A stretch of 64,000 bases of DNA from Cycas panzhihuaensis (taxonomy: Eukaryota; Cycadophyta), in assembly GCA_023213395.1 (NCBI GenBank), contig CM041465.1:252223741-252287740 (forward strand), given 5' to 3'. A program made the position numbers and the translations under genes. Under the pieces are notes generated by a model. It saw nothing but the letters and a program-made list of their open reading frames with translations, was not told where the DNA came from and did no database searches. Position 1 is the stretch's first letter, and each line of letters starts with the position of its first letter. Shown here piece after piece: positions 46,182-57,182 of the stretch.

Positions 46182-48770
46182 TGAAATGCTCCTAATAGTG
46201 ATGACCTTATAGCTAAATAATGGTAGACCTAGGTTGTGAGACCTACACATATGAAATGAGTCATAAGATGTCAATGTAGGGTGCCTATGTGCTATTAGAG
46301 TGTGCATGTAAAGGGAGTCATTCCTTTCTACCTAAGAGGCTAAACTAAGGGCATCCAAGTAAGGGTACATGTGCATCAAAGGGAATGGGTGACTCTTGGA
46401 TATCAAATGATACCTATGGCAAAATGAGGATGTGTAACCTACTCCTAAGATGCAATTACATGCTTTTTCAATTTGGGTGAATGTACTTAGCCTATTCCTA
46501 GTGGGGTTTATATTCTACCCTTATAGATTCAGGACTCGTGTTAGCACAGTCCCTCTTCATGTTTTGGATTTAAAATCTAGTATGTAATCTATTGGCTCAA
46601 TCCCCTACTTTAGAAAATGTAATGTAATGTAAGTGGAAATGCAGATAAAAAAAATGCAACACAAACAATCTTTTCCTTTTCCTTTTTTTTTTTTCTCTAT
46701 TTTTTTATATGGAAGAAAAGGGAAGGGAGGAAAAAGGGTGATAGGCAAATTAACTCAAATCCTTTTTCTTTCCTACTTTCTCTCTCTCTCTTTTCTCTTT
46801 CTTTTTTTTTGTTTTAGTTTAGGGAAATAAAAGGGAAAAAGTGGGAATAAGAAAATAAAGAATTTCTTTTTTTTTCTCTTGCTTTCCTTTAAAACGCAAC
46901 TAATGAGAAACGATAAACTAAAAAGATAAGGTGTACCTAGGAAAATAGAGGTTGGAGCAGTGGTAACTTCCTTCCAATAAACCACGATGTCCTTGGTGCT
47001 ATTAGAAAGAAATAGAGCTAACACTTACATGCTCCTATAGGGATTTTGGTAGCATTTCTGCTTATCGAAAACCCTTATGATTAAAAAAAAAAAAAAAATG
47101 CAAAAGGTGCAAAAAAAGCTTTAAAATAAAATGAAAGAGAAGGGATATATAACTTACCTTTTGAATGATCATTGATATGAGAATTGTTGCAATACTTGCA
47201 TGATAGAAATTGATTGAGAATTTCACCAACTTCTACCTCCTTCCTATAAACACATTAGTTTCCTACAAAGATAGCAAAGAGCTATAATATCCCTAATGGA
47301 AATTACCACATGTAGCTCATAAAATGATGTAAGTTCAAAGCATAAAGGAAACATTATAAAATCAATGAGCATAAAAAGAAAGATGAGTGGAGATGGGGTG
47401 CCTCATGATGGTAATCGTCCCCTGATATGTTTGGTTCTATAAGTTATACTTAGGAAACCTCCCAAACCTTGTAACTTTCCCCAATGGATCAGTCAAGAAA
47501 CAAGCACAAGGAATCAAGAAGAGACTCTACTCATAAAGGTAAATGAGATGATGACAAACAAAAAAATCCACTAGCATATCACCATTAAGAAAATCACACA
47601 ACATGGCATGATCAAGATGAAATAAGGAGAATGAAGGTCACCTCAAGCATAGGTGAGTGGATTACCCATACCTTAGTAAGGGAATGATGGCTAATGGCTA
47701 CTAAATCTTCCTCCCAAGGATCCTCCAATAGTTCTTAGATGTTTGCTCCTAACCTCCCAAATGATAGTTAGTTATTTACACCAAATGCTAAAGTTCTAGC
47801 AGAATTTCAACAACATAATAGTAGGATTTCTCTTACATAATGGTCTTCTCCCTTCCTTTTGAAAAAGGAAGGGATTTTATAAATGAAATAGAGTGAAGGA
47901 TTGGTGGTTTTCAACCCACAATATAGGGGAAACTATCAACCTAAAAACCATGAGTCATGTTCATGGTTTGAGAGATTTTGATATGAAAAGAACAAGAAAA
48001 TGTGAGGTTTGAGATATATTTAGCCCCCCAACACTAATACGAGCCAACCTTATGCTGATGCAGCTTGTTAGGTCTAAAATTTGGCCATTACTGATCTAGT
48101 TCTCACTATTAAACCTGAATCTAGGTTGGTGACAATTGTATCACAAATTTCTTTGTGGTACTACAAATATGTTTGTAGCACCACAAAATACTTCGTTGTG
48201 CCACTAATGTAGACAAAAATTAGGGCAATAAAGAAACAATTCTATTTTTCACCAACTTCCCCTCAAACAGTCAAATAGATTCACTAATGACAGGTCTTAT
48301 AAGCATTAATCAATAAGTATTGGATGAGAAAAGGGTGAAAATGAAGCCAAACAAGATGAAAGAAATGATAATAAGTCAAGAAATGAGTTGTATGTGGTCA
48401 GGGAGGCAACTTTTCTAATCTAAGAACATCAATGGGTGGACATAAGGGGTATGGACCAAAGTCTCGATTGACATAAACATACACAAGGGGCATGGATCAA
48501 CCATCAAGCATGTACCAACCACACAATCTCATATATAAATCAATAAAGAGTGAAAAAGGGCAAGAAACATACTTACACTTACCTTATTTGGTCAAGGATC
48601 CACACCTCATTCCCAGAAGCCAGGAAACATACCCATCCTTACTTTACATAACTCATATGTAGATTATATGGCATGTATTAACAATTCTATAGAAGGCATT
48701 AATGGGATGTTCATGTAGAATAGAAAGGAAATTTTCTATGGGTCATAGAAATTAAAAGGCATGACATAAA
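46182..48770 (-). repeat. Probable 5' LTR of the giant element
   Basis: Non-coding, about 2.6 kb. The lower edge TGAAATGC (46,182) lies next to the primer site. The upper edge is set only by where plus-strand chromovirus coding begins (about 48,785). It contains T/C-rich tracts (46,675-46,880), an A16 run (47,083-47,098) and a GATATATTTAGCCCCCC stretch at about 47,992-48,010 that corresponds to the TATA/telo-box region at 28,806-28,847. Several other short matches to 20,759-21,200 and 28,700-28,880 occur in the same order. Divergence is high, so this is a reasoned pairing, not a clean alignment. Confidence 0.45.
46675..46890. repeat. Pyrimidine-rich low-complexity tracts
   Basis: T-runs and CT-runs (for example CTTTCTCTCTCTCTCTTTTC near 46,778-46,797). 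Frames found here (plus 46,633-46,830, minus 46,773-47,024) are low-complexity by-products. Confidence 0.85.
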
Positions 48771-48784
48771 TTATCTAACACATA

Positions 48785-50420
48785 ACTTAGAGTTGGTTAA
48801 AACTATGTATAGATTAAAAATATGGAGATATCATTTACTAGGTAAGAAGTTTAAGTTAAGAACCGACTATGATAGCTTCACATGTCTTTCTACATAATTA
48901 TAGTTGAATGTGAGATAAAGAAGATGGATGGATTTTCTATCCAAGTATGACTTTGGCTTAAACCATATTAAGGGGGCAAAAAATAAAATAAAATTACTAA
49001 TACACTCAATTGTGGGAGCCATATCACTTCTTTTGATATTGCTCAACTAGGATTAAGAGCAACTATAAATCAAAAGCTACTTAATGATGTGTGGTGTAAG
49101 AAGGTGAGGAATACCTTAATAATCAATAGGAAAGTGAATAGGTGGATGCAATATTATCATATACATCTATATATTACTACTTATCAAAAGATGGATTCCT
49201 CTTGTTTTGACAATGAATTTATATTCCAAATGATATTGCAATAAGAAAGTTAATTATAAAATAAAGTTCATGATGCTCCATATGCAAATTATTAAAGATA
49301 TTAGAAGACTTATATGACTATAAGGAATAATTAGTTTTGGCCAAGTATGAAGAGGGATATAGTAGATTATACCTCTCATTACTTATAATTCTAGGAGGTT
49401 AAAATAGAATATAAATATCGTAGTAGATTAATATAATCATTGGAAATTGTAGAATGGAAATGGAAGAATGACTCTATTATGATAGTGGTTGATAAGCTAA
49501 CAAAATCTACTTGCTTTATTCATATGTAGTTGACACATAAAGTGATTAATATAGTAATAATTTTCATGAAGGAAGGAATGTAACTACAATGAATTGTTAA
49601 GGTATTTATTTATAGCAAAGACACTAATTTCACATCCTAATTTTGGCAAGAAATGTTGAATGAGTTTGGAATTAAATTAAAGTTTGCTACAACATATCAT
49701 CCTAAGACAACTGGATAAATAAAACAAGTTAATTAGGTGTTAGAAGATATGTTAAGAATGTATATAATAGAATAACAATCAAATGGAAAGATTACTTACA
49801 TGTGATAGAATTTACTTATAAAAATAGTTATCATTCATCCTTAAGCATTAGTTAATTTGAAACATTATATATGTAAACATATAATACATCCTTGAGTTAG
49901 GAATATTTGGAGGATATATATATTACTAGTCTAAAATTATTGCAAAAAGTAAAAGAAATGGCTAACATAAAAAAAAACGTTTGAAGGATGCACAAGACAC
50001 ATATAAAAGTTGTATCAACTTCAAAATGGTAGTACAAGTATTTAATATTAGGGATCACATATTTCTTTATATGAAACTAAGAGAAAACTCTTTGAAGTTG
50101 AGAAAATGTAAGACACTAGTAATAATATACTATGGACCATTTGAGATCTTGAAGAGGATAAGATCTGTTGTATATAGGCTTGCATTACCATCTAATTTAT
50201 GTGTGTATGATGTACTTCATATTTCACTATTAAAGAAATATATACATGATCCTAATCACATTATTGATTAGTCTATTATTTGCGTAGAACCTAGAATGAA
50301 ATTTTATGTGAGATCCATTCATATATTAAACCAAAAGATAAAGATATTATGGAATTGAGCCATAAAGTAGGTCAAGGTCTAATGGAGATATATGGGACTT
50401 AATGAACAAACTTCAAAGCT
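48785..50420 (+). pseudogene. Ty3/gypsy chromovirus remnant: RNase H end, integrase, chromodomain-like tail
   Basis: Plus-strand reading: LKIWRYHLLGKKFKLRTDYD (about 48,808-48,870) and WMDFLSKYDFGLNHIKGAKN (about 48,924-48,983) are the end of RNase H. VVDKLTKSTCFIHM (49,484-49,530), FGIKLKFATTYHPKTTG (49,660-49,715) and LEDMLRMYI (49,740-49,770) are the integrase core. The open segment 49,981-50,271 is the GPY/F module, with YYGPFEILKRIRSVVYRLAL then LLKKYIHDPNHIID. A decayed tail from 50,272 (CVEPRMKFYVRSIHILNQK, then VKV, stop, W) matches the chromodomain-type end of Tekay/Del-like chromoviruses. RT, protease and gag are missing upstream, so it was cut at about 48,785. Confidence 0.85.
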
Positions 50421-50452
50421 TGTAGAATGTATGCAATAATAGTACCACAATC

Positions 50453-50527
50453 TATATATATATAGATAGATAGATAGATAGATAGATAGATGGATGGATG
50501 GATGGATGGATGGATGGATGGATAGAT
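50453..50527. repeat. Tetranucleotide microsatellite (TA)n-(GATA)n-(GATG)n
   Basis: TATATATA followed by about seven GATA units and eight GATG units, ending GATAGATA. Confidence 0.95.
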
Positions 50528-50579
50528 ATTACTCTTTGCTTTATGTTTTGATATAATCATCTATTGTTGTAAATGGGGG

Positions 50580-52090
50580 CTAACAAAAAAACCTAATAGG
50601 TACGTTGATATACCTTTTTATATTTTCCATTTTGTATTATAATGTTACATGGCATTGGAGGCGAGAGGCCTTTAATATGACATTCTTGCATTCTAAGGAT
50701 TTAGTGCCTAACTATCATAAATGACGTAAATAATAAGTACATTAATAATGTATGGCTAGATTACTTAAGGGAGGGGAAAAAATAAGACATGTATACATGA
50801 TATGAACAAGAAAGGATTCCTAGGGGGTTATTTTAAAAGCCATTATCTTATGTTTAATTTTTTTCTTTCATAAACCCACTTGGTTTTGAATATAAGTTTG
50901 TAGATATAATAACTAAATCTACATATACAAAGTTGATCATTCCTTTAAAAGTGGACCATTGCTATTATTGGGAAATGTTTTCAATGATTGGAGCTTTTAG
51001 TAGGAAGTGGGTTTTAACTCTTTTTATAAACTTTAACTAACATGCTTGAGGGATGACTCTTTCTCTATTACATGGGATATTCCATGTTATTATATTTTAT
51101 CTATTTCATTCTAGTTTTGAATAATATAAAGGGTAATTTGAAGTGTACATGAAGCTAGTTGTGATATAAGTGGTATGACTCCATCGATATAGCTATAGTT
51201 TTCTGATAGTTTTATTATTGCTAAAAGCTCTTTTGGATGCCCAAACTAGTATGATATTATGCTATTATGATCATATATGGGGGTTACTTACATGGTGAGA
51301 AATCACGATATATGATATAAGTTATATGATTGCATATTAGTATGGGGCTCTCCGTTGATAGTTCAGTATATGACTAACAATGATAGCAAGCCATATATGT
51401 TGACATGGCCTAGGACTCTTGATTATAAGTGCTAAAATGGTATAGGACCATTTATGGTAAGATGCCATTAACTTTAAGATGACATGGTCTAAGATTATTT
51501 ATGCTACCATTGCTTTTAGTACGATATATTGACATGGTGGATGTCATATGCAATGTGATTCCACCATATAAGACATGGTGTTATATATTGAGCCATAACA
51601 CTATTGCATTAAGTCATATTGTTGCTATCATCGGTTGAGTTACTATGTTTCTAACTTGATGACCAAGGATCGGGTTGAGAGTTAGAGATTAGAAAGAAGT
51701 AATCTATCATTCATATCATATTCCTTAGCTTAGAGACAAATTCTCATGTTAAATTTCTAAATGGTTGTGAGGTGAATACCTTTGAACAATTTAGCTTTTT
51801 CCATATAGAATATAAATGCTTACATTAAATTATGTGTGAATGTTTATATGGAAATAATGTAATGATTATCTAGGTTATAATTAGTTATAACTTCATAAGA
51901 TATTATATATGTTGAGATTTAGGCTTTAGTTATATATTTAATTTTGCATTATAAAGAGTAAATCATACACATACTAGTATTTTTTACATGTATAGTTCAT
52001 ATCTTCAACATGTCGTGCAGCTTGCTAGTCTAGTAATTCACTACATTGTTGTATTTTGAACTCAAGCTATCCAAGAGAAGTGCTATTATA
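50580..52090 (+). repeat. Probable LTR of the chromovirus
   Basis: It begins after an AAATGGGGGC stretch (50,569-50,578) that could be a decayed polypurine tract, and ends CTATTATA just before a primer-site-like motif at 52,091. It is non-coding. It includes a set of ATATGACATGG/GACATGGT repeats at about 51,390-51,580. No second copy was found in the window. Start and end are estimates. Confidence 0.45.
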
Positions 52091-52106
52091 TTGATATCAG
52101 AGAAAT
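52091..52106 (+). other. Primer-binding-site-like motif
   Basis: TTGATATCAGAGAAAT against the plant consensus TTGGTATCAGAGC. One G-to-A change separates them up to the final bases. A primer site should follow a 5' LTR, so its presence after an integrase-LTR unit means the LTR is followed by the start of another copy. Confidence 0.45.
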
Positions 52107-53799
52107 TACGTCTATTATTTTGTATAGTTTAGGAAATAAGACTAGGATAGCTTGGTTTTAGGTTGAAATTATTTCCCCACAATGGGTAGTTACTCAATTA
52201 GGTCATGATGTGCAAGTTTGATCACCAAACAACATAAACATAAGTCTCATTTATAGTCCATTATAGTTAGTGTGTTTCCATAACAATTTGAAAATGAGAA
52301 GAGCTAAGTTTAGAACAAATAGTAGTTGGTTAGATATTTATAGGAGGAGTGTCACGATAAGTTAAGGAGGAGTGCATATCTAATAGGAAGCCAACTAGCC
52401 ATTGACATTGTGCGTTTAAAACTATCAAGATCAATAATAAATAGAGTGTCAAAAAACATGTAAGCCATCTAGGGCCATCTTTGATAAATCTTGGCCACAA
52501 CACATAGAAGACAATAAGTTGTCTTAGAAAACTAATGTTGACTATGACTAAAGATGTAATAGGGAAAGCAAATGTCACTAATGGTAAAAATAGAACTATT
52601 GTAAATGCTCCTTTTTAAAGTTAGGTGAAAATGGATTGTGGGGTGTTCTCATCTTAGCATGAAAACAAGGAGAAAGATGAAGATGATGACCATATAATAT
52701 TTATAGGTGATGTTTTGCACTTGACCAAAAGGGAAGATGTGTGGATTGACTACCTAGTTTGGGGACTTACAAACAAGACCATCCTTACAAAATGGCCAAG
52801 ATAAGACAATAAAGAAGTGGGACCGCGGAGCATGTAGGCCAATTATAGCTCCTTTAATAACTAGTAAAGGCAGACAAGAAGGACCTCACCTATGAAAGTC
52901 ACAACTTGGAAAAGAATTTGACAACTTAAGTGGGCTCAAGGAGGAGTTGGCAAGTTTTGACATAGAGAGAAATAAACCATGGTGAAATAGACCATGGTGT
53001 GGAGGTCAAGGTTAAACATGGGGAGGAACAAATCATATTTCCAAGGGCAACTATAGTCGAGAGGAGAGATTGATTGTGCGGGAAGATTTTGGTGTATTGT
53101 GAGCAACACAGGGTGATTATTGAAACTTATAAAGAACATTCAAGGGAATGTGTAAGACTAGGTGGGGACTATTTAAGTGAATGCCTAGGACTGTGCAAGG
53201 TCGTTTAGGAGGAACAAACAAGCCTTGCAAATAACTAGGTTGGGCCATTTGTAAGTCAGCTAACCTTTGTTAATATAAATCATTCATTCCTTTTAGTGTC
53301 ATCGTGTTTTTTGTTCTTCATGTTTGTGATGATATAGTCAACTAGTATAGTTCTTCCTTAAATGGTGGTTTGGTTTAGTTTGGTTTTTGTGTTTGATTCC
53401 CTTGTTCTTATGATATTTGGTCATCTTAGTAGGTTACTCATGGATAATACACTCATGAGCGTCTTAATGACCAATTAGATTTAATCCATATGGAAGGCAC
53501 GCGAGGTTGAGCCTCTCAAGTTAGCCAAACATAATAGTGGAGATCTTGGGTAATATCGAATAGGTTTAAAACTTAACGAGTTTATTGGGAATTTGAACTT
53601 GGTTTAATACTTAATATTGAAAATATCAAGAAATGTTACATAAGAAACAAATGCTTAGGTTGGCCTTGTTTAAGGAATGTGTGACATAGAAACATGGGTT
53701 GGGCTAGGCCATTCGAAAGCTTAGCCAATGGACAAGTAACAAAGCTAGGAAGAACAAAGGGTGCCAAGTTGGGAAGTGTGACAACCATTGTTTGAAGAG
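52107..53799. other. Unrecognised stretch, possibly a decayed leader and gag
   Basis: Both strands are full of stops. A plus-strand acidic segment (KEDEDDDHIIFIGD, about 52,673-52,715) may be coding-derived. No capsid or zinc-knuckle motif was found. An 82-codon minus frame at 52,330-52,578 is not recognised. Confidence 0.35.
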
Positions 53800-54385
53800 C
53801 AAGACTAGGACGTAGAAGTCCACCACTAGGTCTTAGCGTATAATTGTTTGGGGACCAAAACCATAGGAGGCATAAGTGCCGCAAGACTGGGACATGAAAA
53901 TCCACCACCAAGTCTTGGCTTACATTTGTTTGGGGGACCAAAACCATAGGAGGCATAAGTGTTGCAAGACTAGGATGTGAAAGTACGCCACTAGATCTTC
54001 GCTTACATTTGATTTTGGGACCAAAACTGTAGGAGGCATAAGTGTTGCGAGACTAGGACGCGGAAGTTTGCCACCAAGCCTTAGCTTACATTTGTTTGGG
54101 GGACCAAAACTATGGGTGGCATAAGTGCCGCAAGACTAGGACGTGGAAGTCTGCCACCAAGTCTTCGCTTACATTTGTTTTTGTTTTTAGGACCAAAATC
54201 GTAGGCGACATAACTGTTGCAAGACTAGGACATGGAAGTCCGCCACCAAATCTTAGCTTACATTTGTTTGGGTGACCAAAACCATAGGCAGCATAAGTAT
54301 CGTGAGACCATGCCATGGAAGTATACCACCAAGTCTTAGCTTCCATTGGTTTGGGGGACCAAAACCATAGGAGGCGCAAGTGCCG
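53800..54385. repeat. Tandem array, seven copies of an 83-bp unit
   Basis: Units start at 53,800, 53,882, 53,965, 54,048, 54,131, 54,220 and 54,303. Lengths are 82, 83, 83, 83, 89, 83 and 83 bp; the 89-bp unit has an extra TTTTTG-like run. Each contains AAGACTAGGACGTGGAAGT-like, CCACCAAGTCTTAGCTTACA-like and ACCAAAACCATAGGAGGCAT-like segments. The period is not a multiple of three, so minus-strand frames here (53,636-53,956; 54,110-54,379) are incidental. The unit contains a near-complementary AAGACTAGG / CCAAGTCTT pair that could form a hairpin. Confidence 0.95.
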
Positions 54386-54589
54386 CTGAACATGCCAAAG
54401 AAACCATTCCGCTAGGGAAAATAGGAATGGCAGGTTAACAAGAGAATGGAGCCCACAAGTTTTGGAGAAGAAATAGAGTCGACTCTAAATTAGATGTTCA
54501 GCCCCAACCATCTCTAAAATACAATGAGGGATAGCAAAGAAGGGCCACGAAGTGGAGAAAAGTAAAGAGAGCTCAGTACTTAGTCAGAA

Positions 54590-54965
54590 CCTCGGTCAGC
54601 AATGTAAATGGAAAGCTGACAGACACTTTCGTGGGTTCACGTGGGACTCTGTTATGTTATGTTTCGATAAAGATAGCCATCCGTAAGAATATCTGAACTG
54701 ATTTTTGTTATTTTTTATTTTCCGTGGAAATTCTGTAGCGGGCCAATCGGTGATGAACACGTTCCAATATTGTGGCGTATAATGGCCTGCCACGTTTCTG
54801 TTGCCACGTACACCACGCGCCGTCGATGTGACCGGGAGCCCCGTCCCATCCCATATGCGGAAACCCTGTTGACATTGACTTTAAGGTGATACGTTCGGGA
54901 GCTAACGGTCAATTTGGCGTGCAAGGTTCGCTCAAATGGATCAGCCCCCCTTCGTTTGCGCATTA
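54590..54965. other. CpG-retaining short segment, single-copy-looking
   Basis: CpG sites are dense (for example ACCACGCGCCGTCGATGTGACC at about 54,810-54,831) in an otherwise CpG-poor region. TTGAC/GTCAA motifs are present near 54,869 and 54,908. An 82-codon minus frame at 54,715-54,963 is Arg-rich and unrecognised. It may be a regulatory or exon fragment or a younger insertion. Confidence 0.4.
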
Positions 54966-57165
54966 TTTTGATTGGGAATTCGGTAGCCCATCAACAAGTC
55001 AAGAAGTGCTAAAATAAAATTTAAGATAAGAGGTTATGGAGGGTAGGTGGGGATGGGATAGGAAGACATCATTTCATTCGTCGTCATACCTCACAAACAC
55101 TAAGAGTGACAATGGGCTTATCTTCCCATCATTAATCCTACCCACCGTTGGTTGTGATGAATTGAAAATAGCACAATTTGCTTGTGCCTATCGCTGTCAA
55201 CCCCACCCACCATCCATTCCAATGATGGGGAAAGCAATCCCACCTCACTCAAGACAAACGTGATGGCGTTGTGGATGGAGTTTTTGGGTTTCTCTCAATG
55301 AAGGTCGTCGAGAAATCATCAAGGTGGTTGGGTTGGGTCATTGGGTTGATAAGGGCAATGTGTGGTACCATGGGGCTTATGAAGCAATCCAATAATATCA
55401 CGTTAAAGCACGATAAGAAAATGAAGGCTTCCCCTATGTCCAAAGAAACAGACATAAAGCCCACCTAGTAGAACATGGAGCAAGAAACAAACGCGAGAAT
55501 ATTAGTGGAAGGTTTAAGGTTGTAGATGGAATTTACCTATCACTCAAGCGCTCATAAACTAGGGCTGCTAACGACAACGCCACCCTCTATTAATTATTAC
55601 AAGGATCCTATATACATAAGCAATTGGTACTCCGCATTTTTAATAGAAGATTCTTATTTTTCTAATCAATAGAGTCCTTATACCTTCATAAAACTAAAAT
55701 ATTTAAAAATAGTTGTTAAACACCCATATGGGGCCTTTATATGAAGATCAACATAGTAGGGGAGTATGTCACAATGTGGGGCCATTGAATGGTTGTATGA
55801 AAAAAATATGGTGGCATATGCTCCAAGTTGCTTGATAACCACCTTCATGTCCATCACCAAACTTTGCCACTAATGCCTTATTCCATCAAACAATACCTAA
55901 CACTAATTTGCAAGTCATCTTCTAAGGAAATAATATCACACTAGGTTTGACCTTTAATTCTAATATTTAATCATGCAATATGTACTTCTAATATTTCAAA
56001 ATTTTCAATTTAGGAAAAGATAATGATGGAAAAATGGCATGCCATCTTTGTGCAATGAATGCATTTGATCTATGATGACGACATCAACAATTTTAGGACC
56101 CTTTCAAATGTCCACAAAATGAAAATAAAAATGCCAACCATAACAATCTTTCTTTTTATGGTGTAATTGCTTATAGTATATAAAAATTATATGTTAAATA
56201 AGAAATCACATTAAGCATTGTCTGCCAATCATTTTCTTAAGAGTAAATAGTGTCGAATTGGTTATATTTTTGTCACTAGGATCTAATTATAGTAAGTGAA
56301 AAAAATTGTTCATCAAAATTATGATCATTATTCGGCAGGTTAACGATTCTAAATAGGCTTCATTACAATTATATTTTGTTTTTAGTTTATCATATAACTT
56401 TTAAGGTTTATAAAAATGCTAAAATTGATCATGTTAATTTTCACATTGATAATGAAGATTAAAAAGGTTTGAACTTAAGTGATCTTGACTTTGCTTACCT
56501 AGTAGTAGCATTCTATTTCTTTTCAAATTTAAGTATATAATTATGTGAGATTTCTTTATGCAAAGCCAAGAGGATCTAAGGTTGTATAATTTAATGAGAT
56601 TTTTTTATTTAGAGCCACAATGTTCTAAAAAATCATAATAAGTAGATGATAAAATATTGAAATTGGTAAAGACAATGATGCTTATTCATTTCCCATATAT
56701 GTGCCTTTTCATAGGTAGTTTCAAACTTGTAAATTAAGTTTCAAACGTGCATTTGAAGCATGCTTATTCTATGCTCATGGCATCGGAGAATGTTGGATTG
56801 ATTTCTAAAGACTTATTAAGTTTGGCATATGAGATCCACTACCTACTATTTACTTTCATAAGAACATTTGAATTCTTAATGTGTGTGTGGGCGGTTAGGA
56901 GGTGGGGGGTGTGGTAGGGGTGGGGAAGCATTTTTATTCAAGTCAATAGTGAATGGTTAGTTAGAATTCATTTGTTAGCAATCACTAGAAATCATTGGAA
57001 ATTCTTAAATTTATCATTCTTTGAAGTTCTTACTTTGTTGAAATTATTGATTCACTAAATTGGAAATATTACCTTTCACGTTCTTATTTCGAAATTTGTG
57101 GATCAAATTTAAATTTTATGGTTGAAAATTTTCTTCTTTCACATTTAGAATTTGCGTCATAAGCC
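54966..57165. other. Non-coding stretch; right part may be an LTR
   Basis: 55,036-55,580 has moderately complex sequence with short frames and no motif. 55,600-57,165 is AT-rich. Because a primer-site-like motif follows at 57,171, the right part could be a decayed 5' LTR, but no partner LTR was found. A GT-rich run lies at about 56,880-56,925. Confidence 0.35.
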
Positions 57166-57166
57166 A

Positions 57167-57182
57167 GATTGGTATCAAAGCA
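57167..57182 (+). other. Primer-binding-site-like motif, tRNA-Met type
   Basis: AGATTGGTATCAAAGC against TTGGTATCAGAGC, one mismatch in the core. It suggests a plus-strand LTR element with its 5' LTR to the left. Confidence 0.55.

Noticed and set aside
53800-54385. Regular tandem repeats as a possible CRISPR array
   Set aside because: Units are contiguous with no unique spacers, the setting is a plant nuclear genome and no cas genes exist.
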